Of a stretch of DNA of 64,000 nucleotides, positions 8,977 through 16,444 are shown piece after piece. The DNA is from Gammaproteobacteria bacterium (GTDB lineage Bacteria > Pseudomonadota > Gammaproteobacteria > UBA4575). Every line of letters begins with the position of its first letter. Position 1 is the stretch's first letter. The stretch covers positions 62,001-126,000 of the forward strand of contig JANQOB010000006.1 in NCBI GenBank assembly GCA_028279275.1. Direction: 5' to 3'. The translations under genes and the position numbers were made by a program. The notes under the pieces were generated by a model. The model saw only the letters and a program-made list of their open reading frames with translations. It was not told where the DNA came from and did no database searches.

Positions 8977-8993
8977 TATACACTATATGTACA
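8977..8993. promoter_or_regulatory. Candidate LitR/CarH-type operator before the small membrane peptide
   Basis: TATACA at 8977 and TGTACA at 8988 both fit TnTACA and are again 11 bp apart. The second box ends 13 bases before the ATG of the small peptide at 9007 and overlaps its leader. With the pair at 8751 this gives one candidate operator for each divergent transcript, as expected for an autoregulating MerR protein. Confidence 0.5.
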
Positions 8994-9006
8994 GAAAGGA
9001 ATAATT

Positions 9007-9159
9007 ATGGATTTTTACACAGTTTTAACACTTATCACATTAATGACGATCCCATTGTCGGGATTACTTTTACTGCCAGTCTTAATTTCAAGAATGACCT
9101 CTTTAGAGCCCATTCCAGTGAAGAGCACTGACCACCCACAGTTTAAGAGACAGAGATAA
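9007..9159 (+). CDS. Small membrane peptide upstream of the MerR regulator
   Basis: A 50-codon gene. The ATG at 9007 is preceded by AAAGGA with 6-base spacing, a strong ribosome binding site. Residues 6-28 are hydrophobic (LTLITLMTIPLSGLLLLPV in the core), and the tail after it is polar and ends basic (KRQR), so a single membrane helix is likely. It lies 80 bases before the regulator gene and directly behind a candidate operator, so it should be the first gene of that transcript. I do not recognise the family. Confidence 0.6.
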   Translation: MDFYTVLTLITLMTIPLSGLLLLPVLISRMTSLEPIPVKSTDHPQFKRQR

Positions 9160-9239
9160 GAAGCTAATCGATACGCTTAGCGATTTAGTTAGCAAAGATA
9201 TACAGATATTCACTAAATGAAACACAAGAAGGTTTAATC

Positions 9240-10259
9240 ATGTTAAATACAAATTTTGCAACATTACCAATCCAACGTTTTGAATCACTACAAAACAAGG
9301 CGGGCTATAAGATTGGTGCCGTTTCACGCATTACAGGAATAGGTTCAGAAACTCTAAGAGCCTGGGAAAGACGCTATCAAGCTGTTGTACCTACCAGGAC
9401 AGACTCTGGTGACCGTATGTATTCAAGAGAGGACGTAACAAAACTACTATTACTAAAAAATATTGTAGATTGTGGAATAGCAATCGGCACTATTGCTGAA
9501 CTAGATATTGATGAACTCAAGCAACTTGCTGAAGACTACTCTGCAAGCTTAAATAACAGTACAGCTAACTCAAACACTACAGAATGTCGCGTGGCATTAT
9601 TGGGTGATGGTTTTCCAATACGAATTTTAGACAATCTCGAAGAAGTCAAAGGTATCAATGTCACGGGCGTTTACAACTCATTAGCTGATTTCCAGCTAAA
9701 CGTGAATAAGAGCCATCAAACGAATGTTGTGATTATTGAAAAACCGACGCTAAATGCCGAGATTCAAAAAGAAATCACGCAAATAATTGAAATCTCTGGT
9801 GCGTGGCATGTCATAGTACTTTATGGTTTTGCAAATCATGAACAGATTGAACAGTTACAATCCTCTCAAATATCAGTAATTCGTTCTTCAGTCGATGTAC
9901 AAGAACTAGCTCGTTTGTGTATTTATCATTCCGGAGGAAGTGAACAATTACCAACCCTAAAAAGCGGTTCAACTCTTCACTATGAGCAAACAATCCCTTC
10001 GAGGAAGTTTAGCAATCAACAACTCACAAAGCTTGCAAGTATCTCCAGCACTATAAAATGTGAGTGTCCAAAACACTTATCAGATATTGTTAGAGATTTA
10101 GTAGCATTTGAAATTTACAGTGCTGAATGCGAAACCGAAAATGAACAAGATTCTGCTCTTCATAGCTATCTTCATGCAACAACGGCACAAGCGAGAAGCT
10201 TGCTAGAAGAAGCAATGTCTCACTTAATACGTATAGAAGGGATAGATTTAAACCAATAA
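9240..10259 (+). CDS. MerR-type regulator, LitR/CarH-like without evident B12 site
   Basis: 339 residues. Residues 23-91 form a MerR winged helix (YKIGAVSRITGI, LRAWERRY, GDRMYSREDV), the form found in CarH and LitR. The C-terminal two thirds have a Rossmann-like pattern, but I see no ExxH or DxHxxG motif for cobalamin. That fits what I recall as class II LitR of Pseudomonas putida, which lacks a functional B12 domain and is relieved by a LOV light sensor. AGAAGG precedes the ATG. It heads a gene string (DCC, unknown, DUF3429, SOUL) and is divergent from the alkB-like gene, with matching operators between. Light as the signal is inference. Confidence 0.85.
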   Translation: MLNTNFATLPIQRFESLQNKAGYKIGAVSRITGIGSETLRAWERRYQAVVPTRTDSGDRMYSREDVTKLLLLKNIVDCGIAIGTIAELDIDELKQLAEDYSASLNNSTANSNTTECRVALLGDGFPIRILDNLEEVKGINVTGVYNSLADFQLNVNKSHQTNVVIIEKPTLNAEIQKEITQIIEISGAWHVIVLYGFANHEQIEQLQSSQISVIRSSVDVQELARLCIYHSGGSEQLPTLKSGSTLHYEQTIPSRKFSNQQLTKLASISSTIKCECPKHLSDIVRDLVAFEIYSAECETENEQDSALHSYLHATTAQARSLLEEAMSHLIRIEGIDLNQ

Positions 10260-10269
10260 AGGCAAAATT

Positions 10270-10665
10270 GTGCGATCAACAAAAAATACTGGTTTAGTGG
10301 ATAAAGTACCGCATCTCGTTTTTTATGATGATGCCTGCCCTTTATGCTCAAAAGAAATCAATCACTATCGTAAGTTAGAAACTCGTCATCCTATCGAATG
10401 GATACCGTTACATAAAGAAGAGGATTTTGTGAAAAGTTTTGGTTTTTCGAAAATCTCTCTTCTAGAACGTCTACATGTAGTTCGCGGTGATGGTGTAATT
10501 GTGACTGGGGCCTCCGCATTTGCAACGATATGGTATTCCATTAAACGTTATCACTGGCTTGGAAAACTTGTGTATAAGTTACATCTAATACCATTTCTCG
10601 AATATTTTTATAAGTTTTTCGCTAAATGGCGCTCTAAACGTGAATATTGCAACACACAATGTTAA
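10270..10665 (+). CDS. DCC family thiol-disulfide oxidoreductase-like protein (DUF393)
   Basis: 131 residues, starting at GTG 10270 with AAAGG 8 bases upstream and 10 bases after the regulator's stop. The N-terminal VFYDDACPLCSKEI carries the DxxCxxC signature of the DCC (DUF393) family, which has a thioredoxin-like fold. A hydrophobic or aromatic C-terminal helix region follows. The reaction is not known for the family. DUF393 genes are, from memory, frequent neighbours of photolyase and cryptochrome genes in proteobacteria, which fits this place. Confidence 0.85.
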   Translation: MRSTKNTGLVDKVPHLVFYDDACPLCSKEINHYRKLETRHPIEWIPLHKEEDFVKSFGFSKISLLERLHVVRGDGVIVTGASAFATIWYSIKRYHWLGKLVYKLHLIPFLEYFYKFFAKWRSKREYCNTQC

Positions 10666-10680
10666 CCATTGGAAATGAAT

Positions 10681-11001
10681 ATGAACTTACTTTGCTTTAC
10701 TACTATTACCTCAACTGGAACCTCAAAGGAAATTGAATTTCCTTTGCATCCTGAAACAAAATCACCTGAATTAATTTCAAACATCGTAACGGAATTATTG
10801 AACACAATTAGCGAATGCGTAAATAAATTAGAGAGTTGTAAAGATGGTGATATCCTACAAGCCCTCTCTATGGTTATGGCTATTCGCAGCCGTATGGTGG
10901 ATATCAATCCTGAACACTCACACAAATTACTACAAGAGCTTGTCAATTTGCATCATCAAGCAGTAGTTGATGCTAAGGAGCAAATAGCTTCACGAGCTTA
11001 G
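10681..11001 (+). CDS. Hypothetical protein, 106 residues
   Basis: I do not recognise it. The ATG at 10681 has GGA 7 bases upstream; an ATG at 10675 and a TTG at 10669 are alternatives. The N-terminal part looks like a beta strand pair (LLCFTTITSTG), and the rest is helical and charged (about residues 25-105), suggesting a small soluble helical protein. It follows the DCC gene by 15 bases and precedes the DUF3429 gene by 33, so it belongs to the regulator's transcript. Confidence 0.7.
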   Translation: MNLLCFTTITSTGTSKEIEFPLHPETKSPELISNIVTELLNTISECVNKLESCKDGDILQALSMVMAIRSRMVDINPEHSHKLLQELVNLHHQAVVDAKEQIASRA

Positions 11002-11034
11002 ATTGTAAAAAATAATTACTGAAGAGTTCTCAGA

Positions 11035-11490
11035 TTGAATACACACGAAAGTGCGCTAACTCCTAAAATATTAGGTTATTTAGGCCTAATACCTTTTTTG
11101 ACATCCGGTGTGCTTATTTGGTTTACACAGTTCCATACCTATGCCATTAAAAGTTTAAGTATCTATGCTGCTGTTATATTAACCTTCATTGGTGGTGTGC
11201 ATTGGGGAATTGCCATGCATACTCATCAAAATAAAAACCAATCTAAAATTAACACTCGTAATCAATTTATTTTTAGTGTCATTCCTTCTTTGATAGCATG
11301 GTCGGCGATCGTTTTTTCCAATTCAACTGGGTTAGTAATTATTGCATTATGCTTCGGTATGTTTTGGTTAATTGAAAAATTATACTTTCATGAATATTTA
11401 TCCAGTTGGTATATGCGATTAAGATCTCATCTGACTTTGGTCGCATGCTTTAGCATCATCATTGGCTGGTTGGGTATTCTTTATAGATGA
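11035..11490 (+). CDS. DUF3429 family membrane protein
   Basis: 151 residues with four to five membrane helices. The core motifs LGLIPFL near the N-terminus and FIGGVHWGIAMH near residue 52 are those of DUF3429. The start is TTG 11035, since no ATG precedes the conserved part; the ribosome binding site is weak (GAAGAG). Function is unknown. From memory the family is often linked to photolyase/SDR/DUF1365 clusters in gammaproteobacteria, so its presence supports the light-response reading of the region. Confidence 0.82.
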   Translation: MNTHESALTPKILGYLGLIPFLTSGVLIWFTQFHTYAIKSLSIYAAVILTFIGGVHWGIAMHTHQNKNQSKINTRNQFIFSVIPSLIAWSAIVFSNSTGLVIIALCFGMFWLIEKLYFHEYLSSWYMRLRSHLTLVACFSIIIGWLGILYR

Positions 11491-11587
11491 GTATTTACAA
11501 CATTAAATTAATTTAACCTTGCGTACATATTTAATTTAAGTAACTAATTTATAATTACTGTTATCTTAATGAAATTACTAGTATGCA

Positions 11588-12205
11588 ATGAAATGTTTCT
11601 ATATATCAATCCTTTCAATTACTCTAGCAAGCTGTTCTGCAGTGGGTATTCGTAACTACGAAGAACCAAATTATCAAGCATTGGTTCAAGAAGACAAATT
11701 TGAAGTTAGACTTTATTCAGATGTGTTGATCGCGCAGTCCACATCATCCGGAAACTATAAAGAAAGCTCAGAATCAAACTTTGAACGATTAGCTGGATAT
11801 ATATTCGGTAAAAACATAGCTAACCAAAAAATGGATATGACTACTCCTGTGCTTCAGAAGAAAGAATCTGAAAAGATGGATATGACTGTTCCAGTATTTC
11901 AACAACAGACAGACACCGACTGGACTATGACATTTGTCTTGCCCAACAAATATACCATCGATACTGTTCCGATGCCCTTAGATGAGAATGTAACAGTAAA
12001 AGTGTTACCGAAAGTTAAAGTCGCCACACTCCGATTCAGCGGAAGACTAAGTGAAGACAGTATCCAGAAAAATACGGTTTTACTTGAGGATTGGGTGAAG
12101 CAAAAAAGCTTTAGCGCAGTTGCCAGCCCCTACTCTGCTGCATATGATCCACCATGGACATTACCTATGTTAAGGAGAAATGAAATACACATCCCTATTG
12201 AATGA
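11588..12205 (+). CDS. SOUL family heme-binding lipoprotein
   Basis: 205 residues. A short signal peptide ends in a lipobox (LASC, Cys at about 16), so it is probably a lipoprotein. The body is a SOUL/HBP domain: YEEPNYQALVQEDKFEVRLY, then two KMDMTTPV/KMDMTVPV repeats and a C-terminal RRNEIHI. SOUL proteins bind heme or tetrapyrroles. A 97-base gap separates it from the DUF3429 gene, so it may have its own promoter. It converges with the SDR gene with only 2 bases between the stops. Confidence 0.9.
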   Translation: MKCFYISILSITLASCSAVGIRNYEEPNYQALVQEDKFEVRLYSDVLIAQSTSSGNYKESSESNFERLAGYIFGKNIANQKMDMTTPVLQKKESEKMDMTVPVFQQQTDTDWTMTFVLPNKYTIDTVPMPLDENVTVKVLPKVKVATLRFSGRLSEDSIQKNTVLLEDWVKQKSFSAVASPYSAAYDPPWTLPMLRRNEIHIPIE

Positions 12206-12207
12206 TT

Positions 12208-12915
12208 TTATGACATTCCTCTAATCGAAGATAAACCACCGTCAAAATTAATAACCTGACCTGTCATCCAGCTAGACTCATCACTTACTAAAAATTTAAC
12301 TAAGTGCGCAATCTCGTGTGGTTCGCCAATACGGTTTAATGGATGACGTTTCGATATAGCTTCGAGCTTATTGGCATCACGAGTAAATTTACTTGCAAGA
12401 GGTGTATTAACTAGAGAGGGAGCAATAGAATTGAATCTAACTCCAGCCGAAGCAAACTCAGCGGCTAGCGAACGGACCAATCCTTCAAGTGCGCCTTTTG
12501 CCGTTGCAACTGAGGAGTGATAATTCATACCTTGCTTTACTGCAACAGTACTAAATGCAACTACTGAGGCATTCCCAGACTTTTTTAAGGTGTTAATGGT
12601 AGCTTTAACCGTATTGATAAAGCCAGTTACATTAATTTTGAAGTCTTTTTCAAAATCATCGCTGTTTAAACTGGTGAATGGTTTTAATTTAATGCTACCT
12701 GGGCAGTAAATAACACTGTGCAGTTCTTGAGGTAAAAACGAATAATCTAATCCAGCCTTGCAAACATCGCCCGTGAAATACTCTACATTATCTACAGGTC
12801 TATTTACATTACCACTTCTAGTTAATGAGTAAATTTGGTTATCTTTTGCAAGCACATCTACACAGGCAGAACCAATTCCGCTGTTACCACCAACAATTAA
12901 AATATTTTTCTTCAT
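12208..12915 (-). CDS. SDR family protein lacking the canonical catalytic Tyr
   Basis: 235 residues, a Rossmann-fold short-chain dehydrogenase. The cofactor loop GGNSGIG is at 9-15. The active-site Lys is Lys140 in ATAKGALEGL, and Ser122 fits the catalytic Ser, but the residue four before the Lys, normally Tyr, is Val136. A Tyr and a His stand at 132-133 instead. The NNAG motif is replaced by CPG (71-73). It may use a shifted residue or be non-enzymatic. SDR genes of this kind occur, as I recall, in light-inducible photolyase clusters. Confidence 0.85.
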   Translation of the reverse strand: MKKNILIVGGNSGIGSACVDVLAKDNQIYSLTRSGNVNRPVDNVEYFTGDVCKAGLDYSFLPQELHSVIYCPGSIKLKPFTSLNSDDFEKDFKINVTGFINTVKATINTLKKSGNASVVAFSTVAVKQGMNYHSSVATAKGALEGLVRSLAAEFASAGVRFNSIAPSLVNTPLASKFTRDANKLEAISKRHPLNRIGEPHEIAHLVKFLVSDESSWMTGQVINFDGGLSSIRGMS

Positions 12916-13054
12916 TCATAATACATATTTAGTTACATATTTACATTTTATTCTATTGTTGATTGGTCACCGAATTACTGTACTGTATGCCTATTTCTTA
13001 GCATCATTTGCAACTTTCTTTTCCTGGTGCTAATAGCTGACCTAGAACTGATTT

Positions 13055-13489
13055 TTAAGACTTAGATGGCACAATAAGTATGGGAATATTACTCAAACGC
13101 AGGGTGTTTTCAGCAGTGCTCCCTAATAATAGTCTTTTTATTCCAGTTTTTCCTCGCGTGCCCATAATGATTAAATCAGCTCCCCAAGTATTTGCTGTTG
13201 AAACAATCTCCTTACTTGGTTTCCCTTCTGGCAAAAATCGTTCAAATTTATCCAGATTAAGTTGGTTGACAATACCATCAATAAACTTTTCTGCCCCATC
13301 CTTTAGTTTGGCAATTTGTTCCTGGGGAAGTCTTCCTGATTTACCTTCATTGTTTACTTTTGTAGTATCGATTACAAAGACTAAAGCAATAGTAGCACCG
13401 AGCTGCGATGACGAATTCACACCATGCTCAACGACTTTAATAGAATGTTCGCTATCATCTACTGCAATTAATACTTTCTTATAGGGCAT
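13055..13489 (-). CDS. Universal stress protein (UspA family)
   Basis: 144 residues, a single Usp domain. It begins KKVLIAVDDSEHS and ends with GTRGKTGIKRLLLGS, the G-x2-G-x9-G-S ATP-binding signature. Such proteins bind ATP and raise survival under starvation or oxidative stress by unknown means. It stands alone, 139 bases upstream (in its own direction) of the SDR gene, and could be read with it, but a 139-base gap leaves room for a separate promoter. Confidence 0.93.
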   Translation of the reverse strand: MPYKKVLIAVDDSEHSIKVVEHGVNSSSQLGATIALVFVIDTTKVNNEGKSGRLPQEQIAKLKDGAEKFIDGIVNQLNLDKFERFLPEGKPSKEIVSTANTWGADLIIMGTRGKTGIKRLLLGSTAENTLRLSNIPILIVPSKS

Positions 13490-13640
13490 TATGGAATTTA
13501 ATCTATGTTCAACTCGGGAGAATTTATAACTAATACAATAGCAAAAAGTTAATTTAATATATTGTCACTTCTTTACTAAACGAATATTACAGTGCGAGTT
13601 TTAGCTCTTTAATTGAATGCTTTTGCTAGATTGGATGTTT

Positions 13641-14063
13641 TCAATAATTTCTACTTTTCTCCATTTCCATTTGCCTCATAGGCATTGTATCAATTAAGTC
13701 AAATATGCCTTCTAAATCTAGATCTTTTCCTTTTTTCTTAACACCACCATCCTTCCCTATCAGGACTACATTAGTTTCTGTATCACTAAAATATTTATCT
13801 AGTGATTCTTTATAAAATTTCTCTTTAATTTCACCGTTGAAATTACTTTCTACTCTTTTCTCTAAAAATACAAACCAATAGATATCTCTATCACGTATTT
13901 CTGGATCATATTTTTTTAGCGCATGTAAAACTTTTTCAGGTTCTTCATATTCTTGAATAAGAATTATTCTTGAGTTCCAATTTAGTTCACTTATGCTCTC
14001 TAATGCATAGATAGGCTGACAGGTAATAATTATTAAAAGAACTAAAAATAAAATTCGTACCAT
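13641..14063 (-). CDS. DUF4174 domain secreted protein
   Basis: 140 residues from ATG 14063. An N-terminal signal peptide (ILFLVLLIIITCQPIYA) is followed by a thioredoxin-like domain without CxxC: LNWNSRIILIQ, DRDIYWFVF, VVLIGKDGGVKKKG, FDLIDTMPMRQMEM. The last stretch is typical of DUF4174. It is probably periplasmic. An upstream GTG at 14087 would only add residues before the signal peptide, so I prefer 14063. Function unknown. Confidence 0.85.
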   Translation of the reverse strand: MVRILFLVLLIIITCQPIYALESISELNWNSRIILIQEYEEPEKVLHALKKYDPEIRDRDIYWFVFLEKRVESNFNGEIKEKFYKESLDKYFSDTETNVVLIGKDGGVKKKGKDLDLEGIFDLIDTMPMRQMEMEKSRNY

Positions 14064-14093
14064 GTTAGAAAGATAATAGAAAAACACAAATGA

Positions 14094-14125
14094 AGGTCGG
14101 CCCTATAATAAGTTTAGACCGACCT
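14094..14125 (-). terminator. Probable terminator of the hsp20 gene
   Basis: AGGTCGG (14094-14100) and CCGACCT (14119-14125) form a 7-bp stem with an 18-base loop. On the minus strand it follows the hsp20 stop by about 28 bases and is followed by a T-rich tract. Confidence 0.55.
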
Positions 14126-14153
14126 CATGGAGTTGGAGTTGGAATTGGTTATT

Positions 14154-14597
14154 TCAGTGCTTTGATAACACCTCAATCTTCCGTGCTTTTGCCTGATCTT
14201 TTTTCTTGATGATTATTTGAAGTACACCGTCATGATTGCTTGCTGAGATATCTTCAGAATCCGCAACATTTGGAAGCACAAACTGACGATGAAATCTTCC
14301 CACTGGACGCTCTAGTTTTGATCGACTGTTGTCATTATCAGATACATACTTTGTTCGCTCACCAGAAACAGTAAGGACATTTTTATCTAGGCCAACTTCT
14401 ATTGCATTTGCGGCAATTCCTGGCATATCCGCATATAATTCAAAGCGATCATCATACTCTAGAATGTCTACCAATGGTGTCCACTCAGCAGTTGCTGCAC
14501 TGGTGTCACGATCTTCGTGTAAAGCTGATTCTAGAATATCGTTCATTTGAGAATGTAATCGATTAATTACTGGGTGTAGATCATAACGTTGAATCAT
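14154..14597 (-). CDS. Small heat-shock protein, Hsp20/alpha-crystallin family
   Basis: 147 residues. The alpha-crystallin domain covers about residues 40-135, with FELYADMPGI, the loop to VLTVSGER, and GVLQIIIKK near the end. Hsp20 proteins form oligomers that hold unfolded proteins for refolding. The ATG is preceded by AAAGGAG. I looked for a sigma-32 promoter (CTTGAAA / CCCCAT) upstream and saw none. Downstream is a terminator hairpin, so it is a single-gene unit. Confidence 0.93.
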   Translation of the reverse strand: MIQRYDLHPVINRLHSQMNDILESALHEDRDTSAATAEWTPLVDILEYDDRFELYADMPGIAANAIEVGLDKNVLTVSGERTKYVSDNDNSRSKLERPVGRFHRQFVLPNVADSEDISASNHDGVLQIIIKKKDQAKARKIEVLSKH

Positions 14598-15007
14598 TAT
14601 GTCATTTACTCCTTTATTTAGATTGTATTAAAAAAATCATTTATGATCGTCCGATTACCTTTACTTTGTGAATATTATGCTTTCGATACACTCTTAAAAA
14701 ATAATCTCGTTTTGCTAAAGGAAACAAATGAAACATAAATGCGTTTTGTGTCTGCAATACATAGATTTGAGCACGTAGTAAAAGTTCTAGATTAAGTATA
14801 CGTTTTTTCCGATTTTAAGCTCAGAAATAATCTTATAATTATGTAGGAATGTTTAGAATTAGGTCATTCATAGACAAAGAAGTATCGGAATCTATTCTTT
14901 ATACACGAATTAAATTTTCAGCTAACTGTTGAATTTTTCTAGACTGCCCATATCTAATAAGTATGAACACTTGGTATGATTTGATTACATAATAGAGGAC
15001 GATCAAT
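14598..15007. other. 410-base intergenic region
   Basis: AT-rich divergent region between hsp20 and the small membrane protein at 15008. It must hold both promoters, but I could not pick confident boxes. The only coding-like trace is a 16-codon frame at 14728 behind AAAGGAA, which I do not count as a gene. Confidence 0.5.
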
Positions 15008-15211
15008 ATGGAATTCTTGTTGCCTATAATGATGACAATAGTGTCTGTCTTATTGGCATATCATATAGCCACAGAAAAAGGTCTAAACGTCAAGTTCTGG
15101 ATAATCATGGCAATTATCTTCGGTTTACTAATACTCCCTTTCATTTTCTTTGCGAAAAATAATTCTAAGGAAAATACAGAAAATAAACGTGGTGATTTTC
15201 TCGAAGCATAA
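15008..15211 (+). CDS. Small two-helix membrane protein, hypothetical
   Basis: 67 residues. Hydrophobic segments at about 3-18 and 30-49 flank a short charged loop (HIATEKGLN), and the C-terminal tail is polar (KNNSKENTENKRGD), so it is a likely hairpin membrane protein. The ATG has AGAGGA 8 bases upstream. I do not recognise a family. It lies about 100 bases before the CNNM-like gene on the same strand and could share its transcript. Confidence 0.75.
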   Translation: MEFLLPIMMTIVSVLLAYHIATEKGLNVKFWIIMAIIFGLLILPFIFFAKNNSKENTENKRGDFLEA

Positions 15212-15312
15212 TCCCTAATTCATCACATACTCTAATATAAAAATACTTAAAATTAAGTAGATATTTGAGTAAATTAGATTATTATCTATATTTTCAAACT
15301 TAGACTTAATAC

Positions 15313-16377
15313 ATGACTCTTCTGATATTGTATTTATTAATTGCGATTGGGGTTTCTTTTTTCTGCTCAATCGCAGAAGCAGTATTACTCTCGGTCAGAC
15401 CCTCCTATATAGCCGCACTTCAGCAGAAAAAAAGAAAAAGTGGAGACAGGTTAAAAGCTTTACAAGATAACCTCGATCGTCCCCTAGCTGCTATTCTCAC
15501 TGCTAATACCGTTGCACACACTGTAGGTGCCGCTGGCGTTGGAGCACAGGCCACTATTATATTTGGCAGTGGATATCTTGGCATAACTTCAGCTATCTTG
15601 ACTTTTTTGATATTGGTTTTTTCAGAAATTATCCCTAAGACGCTTGGCGCTACGTACTGGAAACAACTTGCACCTACTATGTCAACATTAATTACCTGGC
15701 TGACGAAAATACTGTCTCCACTTGTTTGGATGACTGAAAAGCTAACAAGGATGTTGTCTCGCACCGATGATAGCGTCTTTACTTTCAGTCGTGATGAGAT
15801 GATAGCGATGGCTCAAATTGGCAAAGAAGAAGGCTTACTTGACTTAAAAGAACATAAAATTATCTCGAATCTTATGAAATTACATCGACTATCTGTTCGC
15901 GATATTATGACTCCAAATTTGGTTATCTTTTCGGTCTCGCAGAAAAAAAGTGTTGAAGAATTTTTTAAAGCTCACAATGAATGTCCTTTTTCACGAATAC
16001 CCATATATGATGAAAATACTGATGACATCAAAGGATATGTCCTGAAAAATGACTTGCTGATAGCGTTTGCAAATAAGGAATTTAATAAACAACTTTCTGA
16101 ATTCAAACGAGATATACAAGTCGTTTCAGATAAGATGATGGCATCAAACTTATTTGATTACCTTATGCATGAAAAAAGCCATATCGCTCTTGTCGTTAAT
16201 GAGTATGGTTCAATCCAGGGCTTAGTAACACTAGAGGATATTGTTGAGACATTGATTGGGCTAGAGATTGTAGACGAATCCGACACGATTGAAGATATGC
16301 GCGAAGTTGCAAAAAAATTATGGAATGAGCGTATGAATTCTTTTGGAATCGACCCATCTTTAAAGTCTCTCAACTAG
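15313..16377 (+). CDS. CNNM/CorC-type transporter-associated protein (DUF21 + CBS)
   Basis: 354 residues. Residues 1-130 are a DUF21 domain with several membrane helices (LLSVRPSYIAAL, VFSEIIPKTLGATY). A CBS pair follows from about 200 (RDIMTPNLVIF, FSRIPIYDENTDDIKGYVLKNDLL, IALVVNEYGSIQGLVTLEDIVETLIG). Members (CNNM, MpfA, YfjD/PaeA) export Mg or polyamines, and nucleotide binding by the CBS pair controls them. The CorC_HlyC C-terminal domain seems to be absent, which is a common short form. The start is an ATG in a weak context. Confidence 0.88.
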   Translation: MTLLILYLLIAIGVSFFCSIAEAVLLSVRPSYIAALQQKKRKSGDRLKALQDNLDRPLAAILTANTVAHTVGAAGVGAQATIIFGSGYLGITSAILTFLILVFSEIIPKTLGATYWKQLAPTMSTLITWLTKILSPLVWMTEKLTRMLSRTDDSVFTFSRDEMIAMAQIGKEEGLLDLKEHKIISNLMKLHRLSVRDIMTPNLVIFSVSQKKSVEEFFKAHNECPFSRIPIYDENTDDIKGYVLKNDLLIAFANKEFNKQLSEFKRDIQVVSDKMMASNLFDYLMHEKSHIALVVNEYGSIQGLVTLEDIVETLIGLEIVDESDTIEDMREVAKKLWNERMNSFGIDPSLKSLN

Positions 16378-16444
16378 CTCATAATTTAAAATGCCGCTAA
16401 AAAATATTCTTGGTACTGAACTCTCTGAGTTCCTTTAATAATTG

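Noticed and set aside
13080..13484. 134-codon frame opposite the universal stress protein gene
   Set aside because: Antisense shadow of a clear Usp domain.
14728..14778. 16-codon frame MKHKCVLC... behind AAAGGAA
   Set aside because: Too short and without any family; the ribosome binding site could be chance.
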